A DNA stretch of 64,000 bases from Anaeramoeba flamelloides (Eukaryota > Metamonada > Anaeramoebidae), in the NCBI GenBank assembly GCA_027625915.1, contig JANTQA010000045.1:1302001-1366000 (forward strand). The letters are read 5' to 3'. Made by a program: the position numbers and the translations under genes. Numbering within the stretch: position 1 is the stretch's first letter; each line of letters starts with the position of its first letter. Positions 23,400-34,188 of this stretch are shown here, in pieces. The notes under the pieces were generated by a model. The model did no database searches, was not told where the DNA came from, and saw only the letters and a program-made list of their open reading frames with translations.

Positions 23400-24529
23400 C
23401 TAGACGTCCTAGAGACTTCTAAACACCAAAAATCGAAATTTAAGAAAATTTTGAATTTGTTGAGCAATAAAAAAATTTTTGATCCCAATTTTATATTTAC
23501 ACTTGTGTGATAACAAAGTGGATTTGAGAGTGTGACCAATATTGAGTTTTGAACAATACAAATTGAAATCTCATAAATTCTTTTTATAAAACATTGAACA
23601 GAAATCGGTCTCCAAAGTCAAAAAACACTTTATTTTTAATTTTTGATGCAGAAACCTTGAGCAACCCGTAAAACAAGTGTACTGTGTGGTATCTAATTTT
23701 TTTGGCCTTTAAATCTCAATTTACTGAATACTCACTAAAATATTTTCAAAAAATTCCAAATAGGATTTGGTGATAAAGAAATATCTCTCTGAACATACTA
23801 TGCTTTTTTTGAAAAACAAATACACTCTTGAAAATTTTTCACATTTATAATTTAAATACCAGTAAAAAATCCACACAATCATATCTTTCAGTTTGAATAC
23901 ACATAAAAAAAACAATAATAAGGATTAAAAGGGTTTCTTAAAAACTTTTTTGGTGGTATCTCCACATGTTGATCTAAAATGATTTTAATTTTACAAATTT
24001 TTTTGACAAATGAAAAAAAAAATTCATTTCATTTTCCTTTTTTCCTTTAGTCAATAGTCTTCAAACCATATCTTGTAATTGGATGATTTTTTTTTATTTG
24101 GTTCTTTTTTTTAGCTATACTGGATGAGATAAGAATCCTTCTTGATGCAATATTTCATATTGAATTTAAAGTTAATTAGACGATATTCTATCTAATTAAA
24201 ACGTGACAAGAGGATGCCAATGACCAAATTATTTGAAAAACAATTCTTTTTCAACAATTTTCATAACGAGAGCAAATAAATTAACTTATAAGATGAATTT
24301 TCATTGATTTTGACAAGATCTTTTAATTTTTCAATCTATTAGAAGACTTAATATTTGCGCGGATCATGAAAAAAAAATTTCTTTTATGACTTGAAGAATG
24401 ATAGTATTATCGTCAAGACAATCTTCCTCTTTAAAAATAAACACACTCTTGAAAATTTTTCATTTCAACAACAGATAAAAAATGAAAACAACTGAAAAAA
24501 AGTTCAAAAATAACACTTAAGGACTAAAT
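23400..24529. other. Gene-free stretch
   Basis: AT-rich, only short lysine/phenylalanine-rich frames. Nothing else seen. Confidence 0.4.
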
Positions 24530-24860
24530 GAATTTTATGTTATGTGAGGGTTGAAATAATACACAATAAATACGGAAAATGGTTTAAAAGACATAGGTTT
24601 TGCTGAAAGTAAAAATATTGCAATTTTTGGGGTTATTTATGGTTTGATTACAAAATTAAAATATCATTTATTGATCCAAAAACTTTTCAAAATTATGAAC
24701 AAAACAGGGCAAATTTTAATTACAAGAATTTTACCTATTGCTGCTGTGACTTTCCACTTTATATTAAAGTATATTGACGCCACTCCACTAAACTCTTGAA
24801 TGGCTTAATATGAAATGGAAAGTCACAGCAGCAATAGGTTAAATTTTAACTGGAATATTT
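24530..24860 (-). repeat. Repeat family H, copy 2, with hairpin
   Basis: Inverted relative to 21540-22000. Ends in a strong hairpin: 24728-24767 pairs with 24803-24846 (ACCTATTGCTGCTGTGACTT and its inverse are perfect), with a 35-bp loop containing GCCACTCCACTAAACTC. Confidence 0.72.
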
Positions 24861-25057
24861 GGAGGAAAATTTTGTTGTTTAAAGGATTAAAAAGTTGAAA
24901 CGTTATTTTCGATGTTCAATTTGGTTTTGTACATTCTAATTGATGTGGGAAAAAAGTTATTTTTTATCATTTTTTTCTCATTTTTTTTTGCTTTTTTTTA
25001 TTTTTTTCATAAATAAAAAAATGTTGAAAAAAAAATAAAAAAAAGCTTGAAAGGATT

Positions 25058-25243
25058 ATGATCGATCAAGAAAAAGTTCCTTTCCCAATAAACAAAAATC
25101 CACTCAAATACAACACTGGCACTTTTCGATATTGCCCAGAAAAGGTACCCAAACACTCCCGCGGATTTGGCTCTTCACGTGCAAGTACATGCACCTTAAA
25201 TGAAAAGAAAAAAATAGCAACATTTTATTGCAGCAAAAAATGA
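25058..25243 (+). CDS. Possible short gene or exon (61 codons)
   Basis: ATG-started frame MIDQEKVPFPINKNPLKYNTGTF then RYCPEKVPKHSRGFGSSR. The DNA from about 25060 to 25195 is clearly richer in G+C than its surroundings and the first 45 residues look like protein; the last 15 (EKKKIATFYCSKK) do not. A donor-like GTACAT at about 25185 could end an exon. I found no convincing continuation and do not recognise the family. Confidence 0.3.
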   Translation: MIDQEKVPFPINKNPLKYNTGTFRYCPEKVPKHSRGFGSSRASTCTLNEKKKIATFYCSKK

Positions 25244-26028
25244 CAAAGACTTCAAATTTCCATAAAATTCTTTTACCTTCCGCAAATATTTTCCAAAAAA
25301 ACCTAAATTTCAAATTTTAACAAGATCTATAAACTCAGCAAAATTTTAAGAACTTAAATCTGAGAGTAGACGTAAAAGCAATATCCACTGACCATAAAAT
25401 TCGAATATTCCTTAAGAGAGTAGTCACTGTAAAGGAAAATTTTTCACTTTTTTGCAATTCTGAAAAGGATCAGAAAATAATATTTTTTACTTTGGTTTGA
25501 AATCATTGATTTTTATTATTTAAAGTACTTCATTCATTAGATTTTTTAATTTTTTTTTCTAAAGTCTCAAAAAATTATCACAATAAAATGTTGAATTAAA
25601 TTGCTTAGAATAGTGTTTTGAAGTTTAGAATAACTTATCCTTTGTACTTATCTCAACATTCTATTGTGGCATTTAATTTTTTCATTTTTTATTTTTCATC
25701 ATTTTTGAATTTTTTTAATCCTGACAACATAAAACAATTAGAAATATTTTTTTATCAGTGACATTTGGGATTAATGGATTTTATTTAAAATGAACAACAA
25801 CATTACAATTGAGAGAATCATAAAAAGAAAAATAAATGGGAGTTAAATAGCTAGAAGGATTCCAAAAAAGAATAATTAAGTCAAATTATTACTTATTAAG
25901 ATTTTAAATCGTTGGATTTCGTGGAATTTGAGAAGTGAATATGATTATATATTATCAACGTTTAAACTAAAAAATAGCTATAAGTTTTATTCTAAGAATC
26001 TGGAATTATCTTCTCCGAAAAAAAAACT
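25244..26028. other. Gene-free stretch
   Basis: AT-rich, nothing recognised. Confidence 0.4.
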
Positions 26029-26587
26029 TAAACCCCATTCCAAAAATTTGGACACATCAGAAAATCAAAAATATAAAAACAAAAACCGAATTTATTGTAT
26101 TTTCCCAAACCTAATATAAAACCACATTTAAGTAGCATAGTATTAATGTTTTTATAAGTAATCATTTTCATCCAGATATAAGAAAACAATATAAAATAAA
26201 AAATCAAAAAGAGTCTGTCCAAAATATGGAAACAAGCCGAAATGAAAGAGTTTGAACAAAAAATATATTGGTAGAAATGTTAAAATTACACCGACAATTG
26301 TTGATCGATCAAATGATAAGATACCATGGACCAATTGTATGTGGATTTTTCAATTTAAGAAACTCAACGGTGACCATTCTATCAACCATCGATTAAAAAA
26401 TTTTTAGATCTAATGAAACAGATTTCGTAACTTGAAAAAAAGAAAATGAAAATGAAAACAAAAACAAAAAAGACAAAAAATGAAATAGTTTGTTGAATTA
26501 AAATTACTTCCAAATTGAGATGTCAATCATGCTATTGTTATTCTTCCAACTGTTTAAAATGTGCTCAAATTAATGGAATTAAGTTTA
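26029..26587 (+). repeat. Repeat family F, copy 2
   Basis: 559 bp. Left end TAAACCCCATTCCAAAAATT then TGGACACA; right end TGTGCTCAAATTAATGGAAT then TAAGTTTA, inverted. The core GATCGATCAAATGATAAGAT is shared with the other copies. Confidence 0.85.
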
Positions 26588-27792
26588 TTAGAATAAAAAA
26601 AAAATAAAAATAAAAAAAAACTATTTTATCAAAATAATCTCTTTTTTTTTATTGGTGAACGTTATAAAAAAAAAATATCAAATAATTTTTTAAAAAAAAT
26701 TTTTTGAGAAATTACTATCACACACCACCAAAATAAAATGCTCTTATCTCTTCTCTCTCAAATTTTTATCATGTCTTATGGTGTAGCTACTCCCTTAAAA
26801 ACACTATTATGTTGTGAAAAATCAACAGAAAAAGTTTGAAAAAAAATATAAAAGTCAACAAGGGTTATTGAACAAACCGTAGTCTAAAGAGTTGATCTCT
26901 TTTTAGATATTTGTTAAAAGTTGATTTCAGGTTTTAAATTCTTTAGAGTCAAAATCAACAATTAAAACAATTTTAATTTTGAAATTCTGAATAAAATATA
27001 TATATTTTTAAACAAAATGACCTAAATTGATTCACTAAACTCTTTATCAATCATAAATCTAATTTCTAAGGGGAAATAGGATCAGTTATTGGGTTTGTCT
27101 GAAATGAGAAAAAACAATCAAAATTTTCTTTTTTGGAAAAAAATTTAACAGTTATTTTATTATTTCATAAGGTTTTTTTTTATAGAGTTTTATTAACGGA
27201 TTGTATTTTTCTGAACATTTTATTCGATTTTTGAGTGTACGGATCTTATTTACCCTTTTTCCAAATAGAAAAAATAAAAAAAGGATAATTCTTACTTGTT
27301 TAGAAATTACAAGACAAAGTATTGATTGAATTCTTTCTCAAAAGGTATTTGGGATTTTCTTTGATTTGTTGATAAACCAAAAGTTTTTTTACGATTTAAA
27401 AAGAACCAAAATATTCCTTTTTTGTTCAGGCTCATTGAAACTTTTCAAATGACTAATTCAGAACTTTTCATTTTAAAAAGTTATTTGAGTTTCTTTCAAA
27501 ATGAAAAAATTTGAGTTTTAATTAAAAGAGATTTTCAATTGACCACAGAGTAGAAACAACTTCCAAAAGGCGATAAAAAATTTTAGAAAACATAATCAAA
27601 ATTTGAAAATAAAATTTACCGGTTATTAATTATCGCCAATTAAGGTTGTGATCAAAAATTTCAAAGAATAAATAAAAGACAAATTATTTTCTCCTTTTGT
27701 ATCAAAAAAATTTACTTTTTGAGGAAAAAAAAAAGTTTTTTCCTTCATTTTTTTTAATAATCTCTATTCTTGACAAATAACAATCTAATACT
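26588..27792. other. Gene-free stretch upstream of the EF-hand gene
   Basis: AT-rich. It includes the promoter and 5' untranslated region of the EF-hand gene, but no motif I can name. Confidence 0.4.
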
Positions 27793-28491
27793 ATGAATAT
27801 CCAAGAACAATTCAAAAAATACGACACCAACAATGACGGATTTATCCAACCTGAAGAACTTAAAAAAGGATTACAACTCGAAGAAGAAGAAGTAACCAAG
27901 ATCTACAAGGAATTCGACAAAAACAGCGACGGAAAACTTGACTTTTTCGAATTCAAATATATGATGCTTAAAAGAGAATTTGATCTCTTTGACAAGAACA
28001 ATGACGGAAAATTAGAATTAAACGAACTTATGGAAGGATATAACCTCGAAGAAGAAGCAGCCAAGAAGATCATTGCCAAATACGATACCAACAATGATGG
28101 TGTTCTCCAATTCTGTGAATTCAAAAAATGGAAACATGATGTCTTCATCAAAAACGAATTCAACCACTACGACACCAACAATGACGGATTTATCCAACCA
28201 GACGAACTTAAAACAGGTTACAAATTAGAAGAAGATGTCGTTACAAAGATTTACAAGGAATTCGACACAAACAGCGACGGAAAACTTGATTTTGACGAAT
28301 TTTTCAAATGGAAAGTTTCTGAAGAATTCAAAGAATTAGACAAAAACAACGACGGTAAACTTGACAAAGAAGAAATCATGGCTGGATTCAGATGTGACGA
28401 AGAATGTGCCAAAAAATTCATTGTCAAATACGATAAAGACAATGACGGTTCCATTGACTTAAATGAATGGTACGGTGTTTATAAATTATAA
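27793..28491 (+). CDS. Calcium-binding protein with eight EF-hands
   Basis: 232 aa, one exon, made of EF-hands from end to end. The 12-residue loops start at about residues 11, 42, 67, 98, 127, 158, 183 and 214. All have D-x-(N/D)-(N/S)-D-G at positions 1-6 and Glu at position 12, so all eight should bind Ca2+. There is no signal peptide or membrane segment, so the protein is probably cytosolic. The second half repeats the first: loops 1 and 5 (DTNNDGFIQP) and loops 2 and 6 (D-K/T-NSDGKLDF) are almost identical, also at DNA level, which indicates duplication of a four-hand unit with later homogenisation. It resembles the small EF-hand CBP proteins of amoebae, but eight hands is twice the usual four. 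The partner is unknown. Codons are richer in G+C than the flanks. Confidence 0.95.
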   Translation: MNIQEQFKKYDTNNDGFIQPEELKKGLQLEEEEVTKIYKEFDKNSDGKLDFFEFKYMMLKREFDLFDKNNDGKLELNELMEGYNLEEEAAKKIIAKYDTNNDGVLQFCEFKKWKHDVFIKNEFNHYDTNNDGFIQPDELKTGYKLEEDVVTKIYKEFDTNSDGKLDFDEFFKWKVSEEFKELDKNNDGKLDKEEIMAGFRCDEECAKKFIVKYDKDNDGSIDLNEWYGVYKL

Positions 28492-28849
28492 ACAGCTTGT
28501 TAGTATTTGTCTTACTATTCATTTAGCAAGAGGAGAGTGGATTTAAATTATATTTCCAAAAAATTCCAAGCAGGGAATAATTTGGAAAATAAAAATTTTT
28601 CAAAAATTTTACTCCTTTTTTTCTACAAAAATTAAAATAATTATACCACTCAACGTTAGCCTAGTTAAAAAATAAATCAAAACACATAAAGAAATTTATT
28701 TCTTTAATATTGATTTTATCAATTTTTTATATTTTTTTGCTTTTTTTTTATTTTTAAAAATCACTTCAACATGTTACTAAAGAAATTCTTTTACATTTCT
28801 TGGTTAATAGAATAATTTGGTTAATCCTTGGAATAAAATTCAAATTATG

Positions 28850-29200
28850 ATTATTGTTGTGTATAATAAAAAATCGTCGACTTGGTAAACTTAACTATTG
28901 TTTAAAAATAAAAGATCAATTGTTTTTTATTGAAGACTTATACATTAACCAAAAAAGGAAACCAATAATAAACCCTAAAAAAATATGGTGTTGGTTTCTT
29001 AAAGTTCTATTATTTAAAAAGAAAATTCATAAAATGAAGGATCAAATTCAAAAATTTCTCTCAAAACATTTAATAATTTATCGAAGAAAATTTTTATCAT
29101 CAATTGAAAGAAAAATTCAAAAAAACTGAGAAAATTAGGAAATATTTTGAAATAAATTCTATTCCTAATTTAAAATCCACATTAAAATTCCGAAAGTTTA
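28850..29200 (+). repeat. Repeat family G, copy 2
   Basis: See copy 1 at 22300. It contains a 91-codon lysine-rich frame that is open only because the repeat is A-rich. Confidence 0.6.
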
Positions 29201-29999
29201 ACTTTTGAGTTGATTTGGCCTTAGGTATATTATCGAATATTATTTTAGATGCTGCCTTGGGACAAGAAGAAGTAAAAGGTACAGATTATTTTTTGAAAAA
29301 TTGGTATTATTTCTCCTAACCATACGGTCACAAATTCTGAATTTGACTTTTTTTAAGAGGAGATGTTACTAAAAATATATATTTGTATATATCATGCTTC
29401 TGAATCCAGTGAATTTTCAAAATCAATATTATAGTGTTTCATCATATTCTCAGTAGTAGTCTTTATAGCTAGACAATTATTGTACCCCGCCTTTGATGAT
29501 GTGTTTTTGTCCCCGATTAATGATTTTTTTTTGTTTTTTTTTTTTTTAAGAGATCCAAAAAGCAATATCTATGATAATAAATATAATGGTTAGTTTGGAA
29601 CAGCTTTAAGCAACTTTATTCTGTAAAACTTATTTTAAACATTTATTTATTTATTTATTTATTTCTTACAAATACCTAATAAAAGTCTTGCCACCTTTAT
29701 ATTATACTGGCTGATCAATAAAAAGTTTACTCAGAGTATTAAACCGATCTTTAAAAATAAAATACTTGCTTTTTTCTTCCATATATATATATATATATAT
29801 AGTTCATAAAATAAACAATATAGTGAATACCAAACCAATTTTGAAGATAAACTGTTTAATCCTTTAAAGGAAATAGAATTGGCGAATTGAATTTATTCCA
29901 AAATTTTGTAATTTTGATTTTCCAAGTTTTATGGAAATCTTTGTTTTTTATGAGAAAAATATTAAAAATTTTCTCTATTTTTAGATGATAAATTTTCAG
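29201..29999. other. Gene-free stretch with microsatellites
   Basis: (TTTA)n at 29638-29664 and (AT)n at 29780-29801. Nothing else recognised. Confidence 0.5.
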
Positions 30000-30472
30000 A
30001 TTTGATCCCTTATTTTTTTTTTTTTTAATTTCTTTTTCTTTTTCTTTTTTTTCCAAAAATTTAACTTTTATTTTTCTTTTTTTTTTTTTTTTTTTTTCTT
30101 TTTTTTTTTTTCTTCTTTTTTTTTGCAAAAGATCTTCAAAAAGACAAATAATCAGAAGAAAATCGAGGTTATATAATTTCTTTTAAAATTAATTTAATTA
30201 TTAGCAAAAAATCTTGTTGTTAAACTTGTTTTCAGTGAAATTTCAGTAATAAAAAATCGGTTATATACTCATTTCAAAAATTGTGACTCACTTTTTTTTA
30301 GTTTTTGGTTTTTTTTTTTTTTTCATTTTTAAAATATCAGGTTTTTATATATTTAGAATGATTTAAAAGTGAATTACAAATCATATTTTATTATTATTTT
30401 TGTTTTTGAATACTAAATGATATTTTTTTTAAATATATTCTTTCGGGTGAGTCACAATCTTTAAAATTGTTT
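30000..30472 (+). repeat. Repeat family A, copy 2
   Basis: The right three quarters are recognisable: T/C-rich centre, AAAGATCTTCAAAAAGACAA, TTGTGACTCACTTTTTTTTA and the right end GGGTGAGTCACAATC. The left part is too diverged to place. Confidence 0.75.
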
Positions 30473-30744
30473 TTATTTTTCTCATTTTTTTCTTCTATTT
30501 ATTTTTGTAAAAGACCTTTAAATAAAATTAAAATACCAATAAACTTTATTTATTGTGAGAAAGGAGTAATCAAAGAAAATTTACTAAATAAAAAAAAGAG
30601 AAGAAGAAAAATAATAATTAAAACATTAAAGTAAAAAAATATTATATCATTTACATGACCAAATTAAAAATTATCCACGTCCTGAAACAGGAAGAGTAAA
30701 AACCCGATAGAAAGATTAAAAATACCAATAAACTTTAAGAAAAA

Positions 30745-31255
30745 TTATAAATCTGTAATTTCTTTTAAAATGAAGATAATTATTAAGAAAAATTCTTCCT
30801 GTCAACCTTTATTCAGTAAAAGTTTATTAATGTTAAATTCTACAATGCCCATTTCAAAAATTATCATACAATTTTTTTATTTAGTTTTTTTTTTTTTTTT
30901 TTGATTCTTGGGATATCAGTCTTTTATTTATTTAGAGTATAGTCAGTTTCACTTTTAAATGAGAAACTTGAAAAAAAATATAAAGAGCAAAAAAAAAAAA
31001 AAAACACTCAAATTGATGTACAGAATTCGAATTGTAGGAAAATAATTTGATATAAAAACACTTCCAAAAAATTTACCTTAATTTGATATTTTTTATGACT
31101 TTTAATTTGGTTGAAATTTTGTGCCTTAATGGTAGAAAGACTTTAATTAAAAAGTGAATTATTTATAAGAATTGATAATCAGTTAGGCTTGAATATATAT
31201 TATTATTATTATTTAATTTATTATTTCAGGTGAATCACAATTGTTAAAATGGATT
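30745..31255 (+). repeat. Repeat family A, copy 3 (right half), interrupted
   Basis: TTTCTTTTAAAATGAAGATA, TGCCCATTTCAAAAATTATC and GATATCAGTCTTTTATT... then, after an inserted M element (30940-31145), TTATTTATAAGAATTGATAA and the right end CAGGTGAATCACAATT. Confidence 0.7.
30940..31145. repeat. Repeat family M, copy 4, nested in family A
   Basis: Starts TAGTCAGTTTCACTTTTAAA and ends in ATTTTGTGCCTTAATGGTAG-type sequence. Its arms are diverged. It splits the family A copy between the block ending TTATTTAGAGTA and the final block. Confidence 0.75.
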
Positions 31256-31628
31256 TTCTATTAAAAAAATTTCAAATAATTGTAAAACCCATTGTTACAT
31301 TAAATTAATGTTATTTTTTATAACCCACAGTAAAAATTGAAGTTATGGTATTAATTATTAATTTGGAATCCTGAAACTAAATAATATTTCATAAGGTTAT
31401 ATGACGAAATCTTGAGGTTGTAAATTAGTACTTTGAAACAATTTTTAATTTTTCAATATGTTTTTTTAATATATTTCAAGTTAAAAAAAATGAAAAAAAA
31501 TAGTACCTAAAATACAATAAATAAAGAAATTATATATTTTTTCAAACTTAATAATTATTCTAATTTTATTTTGAAAAAAGTAATTATTGTTCATACTAGC
31601 GTAATACCAAAATCAGTTGATTTCATTA

Positions 31629-32026
31629 TAAACTCTTTTTCAAAAATTGTGAATAACCTGAAATAATAAATTGAAAAAAAAAAATATCCTTTAATATTCA
31701 AGAACAATTAATAACTAAATATGATTTGTAATTCTCTTTAAAGTCATTCTAAATCTATAAAAGCCTGATATATTAAAAATTAAAAAAAATAAAACCAAAA
31801 ACTAAAAAAAAGTGAGTCAAAATTTTTGAAATGAGCATTACCGATTTTTTATTACTGAACTTTCACTGAAAATAAGTTGAACAACAATATTTTTTATGAA
31901 TAATTAAATCCATTTTCAAAGACATTACAGAGTCTCAATTTTCTTAGTGATTATTTTTCTTTTCGAAAATCTCTTTTTTTTTCGACTAGATCTTTTTAAA
32001 AAAAAAAAAAAGAAAAAGAAAAAAAA

Positions 32027-32058
<32 letters not shown>

Positions 32059-32276
32059 AAAAAAAAGAAAAAAAACGAAAAAAAAAAACAAAGAAAAACA
32101 ATAGAAAAACAAAAAATTGAAAAAGCAAAATATAAAAAGAAAAATTTGCAAAATTAGAAAAAATGATTCTTATCCAAAAATTTGAAAATATTTTTTGTAA
32201 AGAATACTGGAATCAACCCTCAAAACAACCCCCATTAACATTATAAAGTGAGTCAAAATTTATGAAAAATAGTTTA
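31629..32276 (-). repeat. Repeat family A, copy 4, full length, reversed
   Basis: 648 bp. Starts TAAACTCTTTTTCAAAAATT and ends AAAAATAGTTTA. It has the A-rich (GAAAAA)n centre (32000-32095), and AAAGTGAGTCAAAATTTATG next to the end. Confidence 0.88.
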
Positions 32277-32337
32277 TAATTATATTTTTTAAACCTTCAT
32301 TCACAGACAATAAGATTTCTTTTTTATTAAACCAATA

Positions 32338-33034
32338 TTAACTATTTTCCAATCAAAGGGGCCCAGTTGTAATGGTAAAATACATGTGTCTCAAGGGTTT
32401 GCATAGATATTAGAAGAAAAATTTTATTTTGGAAATTTTCACAATTTCATCATTTTTACAAATTTTTTTTTTTTTTTTTCGATTTTTTTTTTAAAAGGTA
32501 ATTCAGTTGCAAAAAATTTTTTTATTGCAAGATCAATAGTCACTTGCTAAAAATGTGTTATTCTAAGGTTATTGAAACCATGTAAATTATTGTTGAGAAA
32601 TCATATTGATTTCTATTGCAATTCTATTCGATCTTTGATCTTGATATTTGCTTAATAAAGGTGAAAATTTTCCACTTCATTTTCTTTTCCTTTTTCAAAT
32701 AGAGACAACAAATACAAACAAACTTTGTTTGGGGACTTGATTTATAAAAGAAAAGTATGTAAAATGAAGTGAAAATTGTTTCCTATTTATTATTCAAATA
32801 CCAGTAGAAGTTTAAAGAGAAAATTCTTGTTTTTCTCAATGGGTTACCTAAGAATTTGAGTTTTTCATTTTTTAAGAAAATCCATTGATTAATTAGGTAT
32901 ATTTCAGACATATATCAACAATTCTTTAATGTGTATTATTCAATTTATTTCTTATTTGTTCTTCAAAGGCCAATTATATAAAATAATTGATATTTGAAAA
33001 AAACCTTGGGCCCTTTTGATTAAAACAGAGTTTA
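32338..33034 (+). repeat. Repeat family C, copy 3, with an insertion
   Basis: Left end TAACTATTTTCCAATCAAAG then GGGCCCAG; right end GGGCCCTTTTGATTAAAACA then GAGTTTA. It is about 150 bp longer than copies 1 and 2 because of a palindromic insertion at about 32655-32810. Confidence 0.85.
32655..32810. repeat. Palindromic insertion inside C copy 3
   Basis: Inverted arms: AAAATTTTCCACTTCATTTT on the left and AAAATGAAGTGAAAATTGTT on the right, in a segment absent from C copies 1 and 2. Confidence 0.65.
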
Positions 33035-33278
33035 GTTTTTTTTGAAATAATTTGGAAATATTATTGGATTTTGATCTTTCCAAACAGAGAAAAGCAGAAT
33101 CAAAATTTGTAAAAAAAATAATACATTTCGAAAATAACATTGTAAAGTAAGTTTGGTATTATAGTAATCAGATTTATTCCTTTTATTTTTCAATTCCAAA
33201 GTTGTGGTCATTGTTTTATCGAATTAAAAATGAAATTTAATAGAATATTTTGGTTTCTAATGACTTAGTACTTAAGGA

Positions 33279-33826
33279 TTACAATCCCTGAAATTTGAAA
33301 GAAGATTATCTTGTGTAGGGTGTCTTGAGTTGTTGGTTTGGTTCTTAGCTGATCGATCTTGTACTTGGTATGGATTTTGATAGTGGTTCAAAATGTCAAT
33401 TTTTGTCAAATTCATTTTTAATTTTTCCGAAATCCGAATTGAAGAGTGGAAGATTAATAGATTGATAGGTGTTCAAGAATAACTTTTGAATTTTGGGTTG
33501 TAGAAAAGAATCTTGATTTACTTTTATGTCAATTAATCAAATAAAAAAATAACTTTTTTTAAAAGCTCCCAATAAAACCAAACCTAATAAAAAATTTTAA
33601 TCAAAAACATACAAACCACATTTTTTTATAACTTAAGTTACAGCCAATTAGTCTTACACTGGTCAATTCGGATTTCGGAAAAATTAAAAATGAATTTGAC
33701 AAAAATTGACATTTTGAACCACTATCAAAATCCATACCAAGTACAAGATCGATCAGCTAAGAACCAAACCAACAACTCAAGACACCCTACACAAGATAAT
33801 CTTCTTTCAAATTTCAGGGATTGTAA
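33279..33826. repeat. Foldback element P3
   Basis: Arms 33279-33442 and 33664-33826 (about 163 bp each) are nearly perfect inverted copies. Both have TTACAATCCCTGAAATTTGA, AGCTGATCGATCTTGTACTT and CCGAAATCCGAATTGA or inverses. The spacer is 221 bp. The arms are richer in G+C than the spacer. No open frame. It ends 362 bp before the PRPF31 start. Confidence 0.92.
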
Positions 33827-34188
33827 ACCTTAACTTTGGAAAATATTGTCTGATTTATCCTTCAAAGCTTTTTTAAAAACTACAAATTCAATGTTAATTC
33901 TCATTCTAACTAATTCGAACACACTCAAGAAATGGAGGTTTACTTGTAAAGATTTCAGAATTCAGTTTTCTAGATTTATTTTAAAAAATAAACATATTCC
34001 AATAAAAATGAAACAATAACCAACTTTTAATAAAGTAACTTTAAAAAAAAATTGAAATCCACAAACCAAAAAAGAAAAATAGATCAGCATTTGCTCCACA
34101 AAAACAGTAAAAAATCTAATATGAAGACTATAAAATCTCACAAATCATTTTTTTAACATTTATTAAATAATTCTAAAAAAAAAAGAAA
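33827..34188. other. PRPF31 upstream region
   Basis: AT-rich promoter and leader between foldback P3 and the PRPF31 ATG. No nameable motif. Confidence 0.5.

Noticed and set aside
29856-30128. Minus-strand 90-codon Lys/Glu-rich frame
   Set aside because: It is the A-rich centre of a family A repeat read in one frame, not a gene.
31925-32128. Minus-strand Phe-rich frame
   Set aside because: Same cause: the pyrimidine tract of family A copy 4.
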